A stretch of 64,000 bases of DNA from Paenibacillus daejeonensis DSM 15491 (GCF_000378385.1 NZ_KB899662.1:62001-126000), one strand, 5' to 3'. Shown: positions 36,944 through 45,997, numbered from the stretch's first letter. Numbers and translations: made by a program. Notes: generated by a model not told the origin, from the sequence alone.

Positions 36944-38389
36944 CTAATCGCGGTAATCGGCCGCCTGCTCCGCTGCCAGCTCGGCTGAACGGTCGAGATC
37001 GACCATCCGCAACAGGTCCAACAGGTGGAAGCGTCCGTCATGATGCCAGCCAGGCTCCGGAGCCGTCATTTCTCCCAGCGCGCAGATTCTAGTAATCCCT
37101 GCCGCGCCTAGCAGAGAACCAAGTGCGAAGAGCCGTTCTGGAGCAGCAGACAGCCCACAGCTCTGCAGCCAGGGCCGAAGCGGCTTCAGCAGACGCGGGA
37201 CCTCTTCCAGCCTGTCCACCGCCGTAATCGTCACATTTCGGTTCAACCCGCCGGGACGCAGCTCGGCTGACTCACTGTAGACGACCGACCATCCACCAGC
37301 CGGGCCGCGCCACACCGTATTTTCCACCTCTCCGGACCACTCTGCCGCAGTCCGGTAATTTGCTGCCGCACCCGCCTCAGCAAGCGACAGCTCATGCGGA
37401 GGATGCGTCAATTGCAGATTGGTTAACTCATGGGCCACCGCCTCTGCGAACGAGAACGGATCCATGCGGCCACCTCGCTCTACAAATATCTGCTGGGGCG
37501 AATAACAGCCCTGTTGATCATAGCTGGCCATATCTCTTGCTGCCGCTGCCGCGATCAGAGCGGTCTGCCGCACTTGCAGCGTCTCTGCGCCGACGAGCCC
37601 AATGCTGATGCGATGGCCAAAACCGAGGCAAGTTGCACCTGCTGGGATCCGCCCGCGCACGCTGTTAATCACTTCGTCGGAGCCGTAGACAACAACCGCA
37701 TCAGATGCACCAAACGCCTTTTCTTCTGCTCTCTCATCACCGCCCTGCCACCAGACGACCGCCATGCATTCCGCAAGCTCCTTGGAGCCCTCTCCCACGC
37801 CGGACGCCAGCCAGCCCGCACTATAGGGTTCACTGCTGGCGCACTTGCCCAGGACGGCTGACTTGACGAGCAAAGCGCCTGTCAGACTCCATGCAGACAA
37901 GCCCGGCACATTGCCGGACCAGATATGCGTCGATAGCTCCGGACCGTAAGCCCTTGTCCAGCCGCCGGAAGGCTGCGGCACAAAGCCGTCCAGAATGGCC
38001 GGATTGTGCAGATCCTGCGCCAGGAAACGCTGCAGCTGCGGCGGCCGGAACGACTGCAGCGTGCGGATCAGGCCAAGGCGCACCGTCTCCCGGGCATAAC
38101 CGGTAATGGCACTAAGGCACCGGGCGGCTTCCTCCCGCTCCTCACGTTGCTCCAGCATCCTGACGACAGCTTGACCGATTCGCTCCACCACCGTCTGAAC
38201 CGGCATGTGCGCTAGCAGCTCCTGCTGACGCTCTCTCAGATAAGCTGCGAGTTGGGACAATTGGACCGCATTCGGAGCAGGCACCGTAACCTCGATCCGC
38301 TCTCCCCGTTGTTCAAACGTCAAGGTATGCAACGGAATGTCAGCGGCCTGAGGGAAGCCTGGCGGCAGGTAACCGCCGCGGATCTTCAT
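36944..38389 (-). CDS. LuxC-like acyl-CoA/acyl-protein reductase
   Basis: A 481-residue member of the LuxC fatty-acyl reductase family, which reduces an enzyme-bound acyl group to an aldehyde with NADPH. The putative active cysteine is Cys295 in YDQQGCYSPQQIF, near the equivalent position in LuxC. STHIWSGNVPG and LVKSAVL are other family blocks. It starts at ATG 38387-38389 and overlaps the LuxE-like stop by four bases. It is the second gene of a TPP-riboswitch operon, so its natural substrate may be a thiamine-related carboxylate rather than a fatty acid. There are no luxA or luxB genes in the window. Confidence 0.88.
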   Translation of the reverse strand: MKIRGGYLPPGFPQAADIPLHTLTFEQRGERIEVTVPAPNAVQLSQLAAYLRERQQELLAHMPVQTVVERIGQAVVRMLEQREEREEAARCLSAITGYARETVRLGLIRTLQSFRPPQLQRFLAQDLHNPAILDGFVPQPSGGWTRAYGPELSTHIWSGNVPGLSAWSLTGALLVKSAVLGKCASSEPYSAGWLASGVGEGSKELAECMAVVWWQGGDERAEEKAFGASDAVVVYGSDEVINSVRGRIPAGATCLGFGHRISIGLVGAETLQVRQTALIAAAAARDMASYDQQGCYSPQQIFVERGGRMDPFSFAEAVAHELTNLQLTHPPHELSLAEAGAAANYRTAAEWSGEVENTVWRGPAGGWSVVYSESAELRPGGLNRNVTITAVDRLEEVPRLLKPLRPWLQSCGLSAAPERLFALGSLLGAAGITRICALGEMTAPEPGWHHDGRFHLLDLLRMVDLDRSAELAAEQAADYRD

Positions 38390-39486
38390 CTTGCCGTTCC
38401 CGCAGCAGCCCGAAAGGACTCTGCAGCCAGCGAACAGCCTCTCGCTTCGCTTCCCTCTGCGCGGCCCAGCAATTGAAAATGCCGTCCGTCCTCTGCCAGA
38501 ATGGCCACATCCTCGGTAAGAATGGTCGTTACAGCATTCCAATTAGCCAAATCACAATGAACAAGAATACCTCTCTGACCTGGAGGGACATCTGCTCCAG
38601 TTAACGGATCGATTGTTCTGGGGCGAATCCAGTGAGGACCTGACTTCCAGGCTGGCGTCTGGGCATTGCCCGCATCGTAGTACTGGGTACTGAGCTCGGT
38701 CATGCCATACATATTGAGGCAGCGGCTGCGATCAACGGCAAATCGCTCTTGAAGCGACGTATAGAACACATCCGGGTCCAGATCGCGCGACCGTCCCTTG
38801 ATGCCTCCGGTATCCAGCAATAGACTGCCTGCCGGCAGCCGCCAATCCGAGTCGCCCGCTGCATCCAGCGCATGAATGAAGCTGAACGTCGCTCCGAGCA
38901 GCATAACCGGCTCCCCTGCCCCCCGAGCCTCGGAGATCCACTCCTGCAGCGCACTAAGATCAATGACGCCGTCCCGGATCAAATACTGGCTGCTCTCGCT
39001 GCCAAAATCTCGGGCTGCAAGCGACAGATAATGCGCCAACGAAGAATTCGGAAGCTCGTCCGGACGCGGGAACAGAATCCCCATCCGGATCCGGGAACGT
39101 TCTTGCATGACATACTGGCGAAAGGCGGTACTCATGGACAGGTCGTACACGGCAAGCGAGGGATGATAGTGCTTCCCTCTGGCCTGCGGATCCGTGGTGC
39201 CGCTGGTCATGAAAATGGCCTCTGCCTGATCCGGGTTATTGGTGCTGAGTGTACTGTGCTTGAAAGCCTGGATTGGGACTGCCGGGATATCCCGCCAGGA
39301 CCCAGCCATTCTTGGCGACTTGCCCTGCCGGCGGCAATAGGCACGAAACGGTGCATTGCCCTCATATTGATACCGGTACAGCTCCAGCGCCAAGCGATTG
39401 AATTCCTCTTCCCCCGCCTGTTCAGGCGAAGCTGTCATATAGGAGACAAGCTCCTGCTGCAGGCGCTTGTGTACTTCAATGGTCAT
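38386..39486 (-). CDS. LuxE-like acyl-protein synthetase
   Basis: A 366-residue member of the LuxE family, which activates a carboxylic acid with ATP and passes it to LuxC. The adenylate-forming hint is FMTSGTT near residues 92-98, followed by MYGMTELSTQYY and DLANWNAVTTI. The start is ATG at 39484-39486, eight bases from AAGGA; ATG at 39490-39492 is also possible. It is the first gene after the TPP riboswitch. Its product should form an acyl-AMP and transfer the acyl group to the LuxC-like enzyme. Confidence 0.88.
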   Translation of the reverse strand: MTIEVHKRLQQELVSYMTASPEQAGEEEFNRLALELYRYQYEGNAPFRAYCRRQGKSPRMAGSWRDIPAVPIQAFKHSTLSTNNPDQAEAIFMTSGTTDPQARGKHYHPSLAVYDLSMSTAFRQYVMQERSRIRMGILFPRPDELPNSSLAHYLSLAARDFGSESSQYLIRDGVIDLSALQEWISEARGAGEPVMLLGATFSFIHALDAAGDSDWRLPAGSLLLDTGGIKGRSRDLDPDVFYTSLQERFAVDRSRCLNMYGMTELSTQYYDAGNAQTPAWKSGPHWIRPRTIDPLTGADVPPGQRGILVHCDLANWNAVTTILTEDVAILAEDGRHFQLLGRAEGSEARGCSLAAESFRAAAGTAR

Positions 39487-39559
39487 ACGCATGTTCCTTC
39501 CCTGCACCTGGAACCTGCCTCTGCATGCCTGCCGGCGGCGAAGCATCGCCGGCGAAACA

Positions 39560-39592
39560 AGAAAAGGACACCCTGCGCACGCAAAGTGTCCT
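39560..39592 (-). terminator. Intrinsic terminator of the operon riboswitch
   Basis: On the minus strand GGACAC and GTGTCC flank a GC-rich loop, followed by TTTTCTT. A second strong hairpin without a T-run lies at 39531-39554. The position between aptamer and luxE suits ligand-induced termination. Confidence 0.75.
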
Positions 39593-39606
39593 GACGGTGA
39601 TCCACC

Positions 39607-39702
39607 GACTTTGTCCCTACGCTGGCATTACCCAAACAGGTTCCTATGGTCCCGCACCGGATAAGGTGCGATCTCAGCCTGCTTCCGCAAGCACCCACTG
39701 CA
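39607..39702 (-). promoter_or_regulatory. TPP riboswitch upstream of the luxE-like/thi operon
   Basis: Minus-strand TPP aptamer with GGGTGC, GCTGAGATCGCACC, and AGGAACCTGTTTGGGTAA followed by TGCCAGCGTAGGGA. A terminator follows before the LuxE-like gene, so all eleven genes down to thiO should be repressed by TPP. The P1 stem is less regular than in the thiC copy. Confidence 0.95.
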
Positions 39703-39717
39703 TATAGTATTCTCTTA

Positions 39718-39746
39718 ATTATAGAAGAAGCCGTTGTTTTATACAA
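39718..39746 (-). promoter_or_regulatory. Sigma-A-type promoter of the thiamine operon
   Basis: TTGTAT (39741-39746) and TATAAT (39718-39723) on the minus strand are separated by exactly 17 bases and lie just upstream of the aptamer. Confidence 0.75.
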
Positions 39747-39794
39747 GACTTCGACCCTTTCATGATGTACAATAGCAATCGAGGGGGCTTGTGC

Positions 39795-41204
39795 ATGCAC
39801 ATTTACAAGAGCTTTTTTATCAACCTGAGCATACTCGTAACTTGCTCTTATTTATTCAATCTTGCCTACAAGCAATTGTTTGCTCATGCAAGCTGGCGCC
39901 TCCGTCAAATTGCTATGGTCGTCATCTTCATCCTTGCCGGCTGGCTGTCCATGATCTTCGGAGTACGGGCTGCCGAATTTGCCGTATTCGATCTGCGTGC
40001 CGTGCCGATTATATTCGGCGTGCTGGTGTTTCGCGATCCGCGATTGCTCATTGTAATCGGGATTGGCATTGCCGCCTCGCGATATACCATCACCGGAATG
40101 ACCTCAACTGCCATTACAGGCTCTATTAATATACTAATATTGGGCATCACGGGCGCGCTGCTCGTCTCGCTCTTTAATCGCAAAGACTGGAACTACCGCT
40201 GTAAAGCAGGGCTAGCCATTGTCATTATTAATACGATGCAGGTGGCTTGTATCGCCCTATTTGGTGCTGTTCCGACAGATCTGTATTTAAGAGAAATTGC
40301 TCCGTTCACCTACCCAACGGGCTTACTGGTCAATGCGTTTTTTGTTTTTATTATGAGGGACTTTTATAAGGAACAGATGCGGGGAGAGGAAATCTTTCGC
40401 AAACATACGATTCTTCAAAAACAAGCGGAAGAACTTCAACAGGCAAAAGAAGATCTGGAACAAAAAGCGGTTCAGCTCCAGCAATCGTCCCGTTACAAGT
40501 CAGAGTTTATTGCCAACATGTCGCATGAGCTGAAGACTCCACTTAACAGTATCCTCTTGATGTCCGAATTGATCAAGGATGCCGAGGAAGAGGAATGTGC
40601 CGTCAATGCCAAGGCTGCTACCCAAATTCACGATGCAGGGACAGAGCTGCTGCGAATTATTGAGGATATTCTTGATTTGTCCAGGCTTGAAGCCGGGAAA
40701 ATGGAGCTCTCCATGGAGCCTGCTTCGCTGCGGGAGCTGGGTCAGCTCTCCTATTATCAGCATCAAGAGCTTCTGGAGGAAAAAGGGCTAGATTTTCATA
40801 TGCAAATCCATCCAGATGTGCCTGACACCCTTACAACCGATATCTTCCGCTTAAACCAGCTGATTCGGATTCTGTTGTTACATGCGTGCAAGCATATGTC
40901 AGAGGGCTCCATTACCTTCAACATCCAGCCTGATTCCCGGACAGGCTGGATTGTTCTCCGCTTGGAGGATACGGGGGTCGGCTTGCCGCCAGAGCAGCAG
41001 GTGCTGCTGCAGCAAGCCCTGCGGGACAATGATCCGGCCCTGCTCCAAGCTATCGGCAGCGGCGGCTTGAGCTTGTCTGTCTCTCAGCAGTTGACCAGGC
41101 TGCTCGGAGGTGTGCTCAGCTATTCCAGCCAAGAGGGAGCTGGCAGTACATTTGCCATTCACCTCCCCATTGAGCCCACCGCCCCTGAACCTTTGATAAC
41201 CTGA
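39795..41204 (+). CDS. Sensor histidine kinase with a 5TM receptor domain
   Basis: A 469-residue membrane kinase. Residues 1-185 form five or six hydrophobic segments with the 5TMR-LYT-like FDLRAVPIIFGVLVFRDP. A coiled coil (205-235) leads to the HisKA domain with His244 in NMSHELKTPLNSIL, and a HATPase domain with G1 LEDTGVGLPPE and G2 GSGGLSLSVSQQL. The N box reads ILLLHACKH: both normally conserved Asn positions are replaced, so phosphorylation may be weak or the protein may be a regulator. The ATG at 39795 has AGGGGG seven bases upstream. No response regulator is adjacent. It is divergent from the thiamine operon. Confidence 0.88.
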   Translation: MHIYKSFFINLSILVTCSYLFNLAYKQLFAHASWRLRQIAMVVIFILAGWLSMIFGVRAAEFAVFDLRAVPIIFGVLVFRDPRLLIVIGIGIAASRYTITGMTSTAITGSINILILGITGALLVSLFNRKDWNYRCKAGLAIVIINTMQVACIALFGAVPTDLYLREIAPFTYPTGLLVNAFFVFIMRDFYKEQMRGEEIFRKHTILQKQAEELQQAKEDLEQKAVQLQQSSRYKSEFIANMSHELKTPLNSILLMSELIKDAEEEECAVNAKAATQIHDAGTELLRIIEDILDLSRLEAGKMELSMEPASLRELGQLSYYQHQELLEEKGLDFHMQIHPDVPDTLTTDIFRLNQLIRILLLHACKHMSEGSITFNIQPDSRTGWIVLRLEDTGVGLPPEQQVLLQQALRDNDPALLQAIGSGGLSLSVSQQLTRLLGGVLSYSSQEGAGSTFAIHLPIEPTAPEPLIT

Positions 41205-41216
41205 GCTGACAGACAA

Positions 41217-42134
41217 TTAGCCGATCATTTTTAACAGGCTCTTGAACTCCAGCTCCTCGAACTTGGCAGCCACCCGGTGCCGGTCGATCGCCCAGCAGCA
41301 GCCATCCAGCTGCAGCTCGATCGGCACTTCACAATTGATACGGGCCAGTTGCCTGGACAAGTGCAGCATCTCCAGGTCGCTTTCAATTTTCGTACGAATC
41401 GATGCAGGCAGCTCATCCATCCGTTCCAGGATGCCATCGATGCTGCCATACTCCAGTACGAGCTTGAGCGCCGTCTTCTCGCCAATGCCTTTTACACCTG
41501 GATAATTGTCGCTCGTATCGCCCATTAAGCCCTTCAGATCAATGATCTGCTGTGGGGTGAGACTTCGTTCTTCCATCAAATAATCTGGCGTATATAGCAT
41601 ATAATTGCCGTAACCTTTTTTCATAATGACCACTGTAACCGACTCATTCACGAGTTGGAGCAAATCATGGTCTCCCGTTAATACATAGACCTCTGTATCA
41701 TTGCTGTGGAGCCTGGCCAGTGTACCAATGCAATCATCTGCCTCGTAGCCGGCCAAGCCGACATTGGGCACGCCAAAGCTCTCGACGACCTCCTTGACCA
41801 GATCAAATTGCGGGATAAGATCAAGCGGGGCCTCCGGGCGGTTGGCCTTGTAGGCTCCGAACTGCTCGCTGCGAAACGTCTTACTCCCCATATCCCAGCA
41901 ACAGATAATATGAGAGGGCTCAAACCGCTGCACGGCATCCCAGAAATAACGAACAAAACCATGAACGGCATTGACCGGCAGACCTGAGCTGGTGCGCCGT
42001 ATGGCTCCGGTGAACGATGTGGCGAAATAAGCCCGGAATAAAATAGCCATGCCATCGATTAACAAAAGACGTTGTGGACTCCCGTCCTTCTTCGCTTCAT
42101 TCAAAGCTCCGTCAAAATTCATTTCAATTTGCAT
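41217..42134 (-). CDS. 5'-3' exonuclease (Pol I N-domain-like, FEN family)
   Basis: A 305-residue stand-alone 5'-3' exonuclease. Blocks are LLLIDGMAILFRAYFA with the first metal Asp, YEADDCIGTLA, TGDHDLLQLV, and the helix-hairpin-helix stretch GDTSDNYPGVKGIGEKTA. It is similar in length to Bacillus YpcP. In this group it would remove RNA primers and flaps. It overlaps the upstream aminotransferase by 11 bases (42124-42134), so the pair is likely co-transcribed and translationally linked. Its 3' end faces that of the kinase gene. Confidence 0.93.
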   Translation of the reverse strand: MQIEMNFDGALNEAKKDGSPQRLLLIDGMAILFRAYFATSFTGAIRRTSSGLPVNAVHGFVRYFWDAVQRFEPSHIICCWDMGSKTFRSEQFGAYKANRPEAPLDLIPQFDLVKEVVESFGVPNVGLAGYEADDCIGTLARLHSNDTEVYVLTGDHDLLQLVNESVTVVIMKKGYGNYMLYTPDYLMEERSLTPQQIIDLKGLMGDTSDNYPGVKGIGEKTALKLVLEYGSIDGILERMDELPASIRTKIESDLEMLHLSRQLARINCEVPIELQLDGCCWAIDRHRVAAKFEELEFKSLLKMIG

Positions 42135-43368
42135 GTGGTGCCTCCTCTTGCCCTACTTGAGACGTCAGCCCGTGCGTCCGCAAAAACCGACCGATCCGCC
42201 TAGCAGCCTCAACCAGTCGTTCTTCTTGCTCTACGATTGCGATACGAACATAGCCTTCGCCTTCCTTGCCAAAAGCATCACCTGGTATTACTGCAACCCC
42301 AGCCTGCATAATCATTTCCCGGGAAATTTGTCGGGAGGTCCACCTGGTTCCGCCGTCCAAGACTGGAATCTTCACCCACAAGAACATGGTGGCGCGAGGC
42401 AAAGTTATTTCCCATCCTTCCTCACGTAGCGCTGCTGCAAAGCGATCCCGCCGGGCTTGATAGAGCGCGCCTACTGGCGGTTGACTCCCGCGCTCCATAT
42501 CCGCCTTGAGCGCAGCAATGGCTGTATGCTGCACCGCTTCGAACACGCCATAATCAATATTGGCCTTCAGATCGGCCAGGGCGCCTACTGCCTCCCGGTT
42601 ACCTGCCAGGAAGCCGATGCGGCAGCCTGCCAGATTGAAGCTCTTGGATAATGAATGAAACTCAACTGCGATATCGGAAGCGCCTGTGATCTGCAGAATA
42701 CTTGGCGGCTGCCATCCGTCAAAGGCCATCTCCGAATAGGCCAGATCGTGTACAATCAGAACATTGTACTTGCGGGCTGTGGCTAGCAGACGCTCAAAGA
42801 AAGGTAAATCCGCGACAGCAGAAACCGGATTTCCCGGAATATTCACAATCATATAGGCTGCTTCGCGCCACTGCTCTTCGGTAATGCCGTCAAGATCCGG
42901 CAGGAAATCCGTTTGTTCGCGCAAGGGATAATAGATCGGCTCTACTCCGGCCAGGGCGGCCCCGGCCGCGTAGATCGGGTATCCCGGATCAGGCAGTAGG
43001 ACTTTGTCACCGGGATTGGTAATAGCGAGCGCCAGATGCGCCAAGCCATCCTGTGATCCCATTAGTGCAAGCAACTCATGCTCCGGATCCATTGCAATGC
43101 CGAACCGGTGAGCAAGCCAATCGGAAGCCTGCTGGAGAAACGCCGTATTTCCTCTGGAGGTAGGGTAACCATATCGATCCACTCGCAGCGCCTGCCTGCT
43201 GAGCTCCTCCCGCAGCAGCTCTGCTGGCGGCAGGTCCGGGCTGCCAATGCCCAGATCGATCACATCGATTCCGGCAGCGCGTGCTTCTGCTTTCCAGCGT
43301 CCGACCTCTGCGAATATCGCAGAGCCCAGATGCTTAAGACGCTCCGAACGCCATCTAGTTGTACTCAC
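42124..43368 (-). CDS. PLP-dependent aminotransferase
   Basis: A 414-residue class I/II aminotransferase. It starts MSTTRWRSERLKHLGSAIFA and shows DLGIGSPDLPP near the start, the cofactor loop GSQDGLAHL, NIPGNPVSAV, and the Schiff-base region HSLSKSFNLAGCRIGF. The C-terminal substrate Arg is in EGYVRIAI. It resembles LL-diaminopimelate or aromatic aminotransferases; the subgroup is unclear. The exonuclease gene overlaps its end by 11 bases. ATG at 43368 lies 15 bases downstream of the site-2 protease gene. Confidence 0.9.
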   Translation of the reverse strand: MSTTRWRSERLKHLGSAIFAEVGRWKAEARAAGIDVIDLGIGSPDLPPAELLREELSRQALRVDRYGYPTSRGNTAFLQQASDWLAHRFGIAMDPEHELLALMGSQDGLAHLALAITNPGDKVLLPDPGYPIYAAGAALAGVEPIYYPLREQTDFLPDLDGITEEQWREAAYMIVNIPGNPVSAVADLPFFERLLATARKYNVLIVHDLAYSEMAFDGWQPPSILQITGASDIAVEFHSLSKSFNLAGCRIGFLAGNREAVGALADLKANIDYGVFEAVQHTAIAALKADMERGSQPPVGALYQARRDRFAAALREEGWEITLPRATMFLWVKIPVLDGGTRWTSRQISREMIMQAGVAVIPGDAFGKEGEGYVRIAIVEQEERLVEAARRIGRFLRTHGLTSQVGQEEAPHAN

Positions 43369-43383
43369 TGTCTATCTGCTCCT

Positions 43384-44460
43384 TTAATAGGGCCTTGGAA
43401 GACCCATATTATGAATGCTCCAGATCATCCCGATCAAGAACACTGCCAGTCCTGCGTAGGTTGCGCCATAGCGCCATCTTGTTGCCTTGGGCACATCATA
43501 ATAACGGTCATCCACGAGCTCTGCGTAATCGACGCGAATCGTCACCCGCAGCATTTCCCGATCGTCCTTCATGACCCGCTCGTTACCCGTCAATTCTACA
43601 GTATGGACGATGCTTCCGGCCGGGACTTCCAGCTCGCCTTGAAAGTTCAGCATCCCCCAATGAAAACGCACCATCTGCTCTCCCGTCAAGCGGCAAAATG
43701 TGGTGAAGGCAAGCGGTCCCCGATGCTGATCGCTGAAGGCATACCAGGACGGGAGCTCCGATTGCAAACGCTGCAGATCGACTTCATACACCCCTTGCAG
43801 CTTTTGAGGCTTGCCTTTACCCCGGTATTTCACATACTTCTGATATAGATCCCAAGCGAATAACGCCCAGATGATGAACAGCAGCCAGCTCTTCAAATAA
43901 ATGATGACGGCAGCCCCTCCAATCAGACCCACCACCCAAAGCCAGCGGCTGACAGCCGTTGAAATTCTGCCGCCGTCCAGTGGGTGAATCGGAATCAGAT
44001 TGAACAAATTGATCAGAAAGCCGACATTGGCCAAGACGAGCAGAAACGGATTGTTTAAGGCATATCCGACACCATACACGACCAGGGCACCAGCGGTGCC
44101 AACCACAGGCCCACCCATGGCGATGTAGGCCTCTGTGACAGCATCCTTGGGATGCTTTTTCATCATGATCAGCGCCCCAATAAACGGGATGAATAGCGGC
44201 AGGCTGACTGGCAGCCCTTTGCGCTTGGCGGCCAGAACATGCCCAATCTCATGGACGAGAATTAGCAGTACTAGCCCCAAGGCAAACCAAATCGGACTGA
44301 TCAGGGCGTATGCCCCAACCGTAACTGCCATACTGATTATAGGACCGCTGAATTTGCTAAGCGCCAGCAGCAAGCTCTTGCCCTTCGACAGCAGGAACAA
44401 GGCGACAGCTCCCAACAGCAGCCAGGGATTGCGGCTATCCTGCTTCCTCTCAGCTTTCAC
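43384..44460 (-). CDS. Site-2 protease-family zinc metalloprotease (membrane)
   Basis: A 358-residue integral membrane protein of the M50 family. The zinc motif HEIGHVLAAKRKG lies near residues 85-97 and the third ligand is in NLIPIHPLDGGR near residues 150-161. Several hydrophobic segments flank these. The C-terminal ~130 residues are soluble (YDVPKATRWRYGATYAG is followed by another helix). It could cleave membrane-bound regulators. It is followed closely by the aminotransferase at 43368 and preceded by the ArsC/Spx-like gene (six-base gap). Confidence 0.88.
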   Translation of the reverse strand: MKAERKQDSRNPWLLLGAVALFLLSKGKSLLLALSKFSGPIISMAVTVGAYALISPIWFALGLVLLILVHEIGHVLAAKRKGLPVSLPLFIPFIGALIMMKKHPKDAVTEAYIAMGGPVVGTAGALVVYGVGYALNNPFLLVLANVGFLINLFNLIPIHPLDGGRISTAVSRWLWVVGLIGGAAVIIYLKSWLLFIIWALFAWDLYQKYVKYRGKGKPQKLQGVYEVDLQRLQSELPSWYAFSDQHRGPLAFTTFCRLTGEQMVRFHWGMLNFQGELEVPAGSIVHTVELTGNERVMKDDREMLRVTIRVDYAELVDDRYYDVPKATRWRYGATYAGLAVFLIGMIWSIHNMGLPRPY

Positions 44461-44466
44461 GTGTCA

Positions 44467-44844
44467 TCACACCTTGGCTCCGGGCCATACCCGGCTGAAT
44501 TCTTCTTCTTTGAAACCAACGGTAGCAGTCTTGCCATCCGTTACAACCGGTCGCTTGACCAGTCTGCCGTTGGAGGCAAGCAGCTCGATTTGCTCTTCAT
44601 CCGACAAGGTCGGCAGCTTGTCCTTAAGCTTCAACTCCTTGTAGACTTCCCCTGAGGTGTTGAAGAACTTCTTGACGGGCAGGCCGCTCAGGCTAACCCA
44701 CTCTGCCACCGTATCCTTATCCGGAGACTGCTCGAACAGGTCATGCAGGTCCAGCTCATACCCGTTTTCCTGCAGCCATTTCAATGCCTTGCGGCATGTT
44801 CCGCATTTGGGATAATAATACACGGTCAATTTAGGCTTACTCAT
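44467..44844 (-). CDS. ArsC/Spx-family thioredoxin-fold protein (YusI-like)
   Basis: A 125-residue thioredoxin-fold protein. YPKCGTCRKALKWLQ near residues 11-25 gives a CxxC redox pair, and the family block RPVVTDGKTATVGF follows near the end. It lacks a clear arsenate-binding triad, so the Spx/YffB side of the family is more likely. The ATG follows AAGGAGTTGTTAGAG. It is six bases upstream of the site-2 protease gene, which suggests an operon. Its role could be redox regulation or stress response. Confidence 0.85.
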   Translation of the reverse strand: MSKPKLTVYYYPKCGTCRKALKWLQENGYELDLHDLFEQSPDKDTVAEWVSLSGLPVKKFFNTSGEVYKELKLKDKLPTLSDEEQIELLASNGRLVKRPVVTDGKTATVGFKEEEFSRVWPGAKV

Positions 44845-45010
44845 ATCTCTAACAACTCCTTAAATTAACTACTGTTGCAAGTGAGACCGCTGCGAGGAGA
44901 GGGGGCTTCCAACCGCTGTTGTTCCCAGATTTCTTTAATCTAACCGTTATGCGGTTGAAATCCGGGAACTAAACGCTTTCTGGAAGAAAGCGACTTCGGA
45001 AGCATTAGTT

Positions 45011-45997
45011 TCACTTCTCCAGCCTCCCTCTCCTCTCCGCTATTGCGATGTTTCCTGCCAGCAACGCTTGCTCCAGCTGCTGGAGGTCTTCGGGGAGGGG
45101 AGCGACGAAGGTCATGGGTTCGCCGGTCCATGGGTGGCGGAACGCCAGCCGCTCGGCATGAAGGGCCTGTCTGCCCACTTCCTGTCCTGCAGGATGAACA
45201 CCGACGCTTGCTTCTGCCGAAGCATCCCCATACATGGGATCACCAATCAACGAGCAGCCGATATGCTGCATATGCACACGAATCTGATGCGTTCTGCCGG
45301 TCTCCAAGCGCAGGCTGATTCGTGCCGCTCCGCTATTGTAGGTGCAGACGGTTTCGTAATGAGTAACGGACGGATAGCCGGTATCCATTACGATGCGAAC
45401 ATGGGGCTGCTCAGGATCACGGTCAATGGGTGCATCTACGGTGCCTTGATCCGGCTGAGGCGCCTTCACGACAAAGGCACAATACTGCTTCTCAACCTCT
45501 CCTCGCTGCATTTGCTCGGACAACTGCTGATGCACGTAAGGATTCTTGGCGATGGCGACAACGCCCGATGTATCCTGATCCAGCCGGTGGACGGGACGAA
45601 AGCGTACCCGTTCTCCCCGTTCCAGCCAATGATGAACCACACCATTGGCCAGCGTCCCCGTATAATGGCCGTGGGTCGGATGAACAATCATGCCGGCCCG
45701 TTTGTTAATGAGGAGGAGATGCTCATCCTCATACAGAATATCCAGCGGCATGGCTTGCGGCAAAATATCGTCCGATGTCTCCTGCTCCATTGCACAGGAA
45801 ATGACATCGCCTGGTTTGACTTTTATGGACGTGTAGACCCGCTCGCCATTCAGTTGGATACCCTGCTCAGTAAGCTTCAGACGCGACATCAGCTTGCGCG
45901 AGATTCCCAGACGCCGTTCCAGAACCGTACCGACCTTCATGCCCTCATCTTCCGAGGCCACGGTATAGGATAACGGCGGATAATACTGCTCGGTCAT
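45011..45997 (-). CDS. RluA-family pseudouridine synthase
   Basis: A 328-residue enzyme. The N-terminal part has an S4-like RNA-binding segment (GISRKLMSRLKLTEQG), and the catalytic domain shows the HRLDQDTSG block with the nucleophile Asp, and GRTHQIRVHM. It isomerises uridines in rRNA or tRNA. It overlaps the preceding PduO gene by four bases (45994-45997). Bacillus has several such genes (YjbO, YhcT, YlyB type); I cannot tell which. Confidence 0.93.
   Translation of the reverse strand: MTEQYYPPLSYTVASEDEGMKVGTVLERRLGISRKLMSRLKLTEQGIQLNGERVYTSIKVKPGDVISCAMEQETSDDILPQAMPLDILYEDEHLLLINKRAGMIVHPTHGHYTGTLANGVVHHWLERGERVRFRPVHRLDQDTSGVVAIAKNPYVHQQLSEQMQRGEVEKQYCAFVVKAPQPDQGTVDAPIDRDPEQPHVRIVMDTGYPSVTHYETVCTYNSGAARISLRLETGRTHQIRVHMQHIGCSLIGDPMYGDASAEASVGVHPAGQEVGRQALHAERLAFRHPWTGEPMTFVAPLPEDLQQLEQALLAGNIAIAERRGRLEK

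Noticed and set aside
36944-39486. Bioluminescence genes suggested by the LuxC and LuxE similarity.
   Set aside because: luxA, luxB and luxD are absent and the genes sit in a TPP-controlled thiamine operon.
44845-45010. Possible T-box or riboswitch in the gap before the ArsC/Spx-like gene.
   Set aside because: Short inverted repeats are present but none of the conserved T-box or riboswitch cores could be found.
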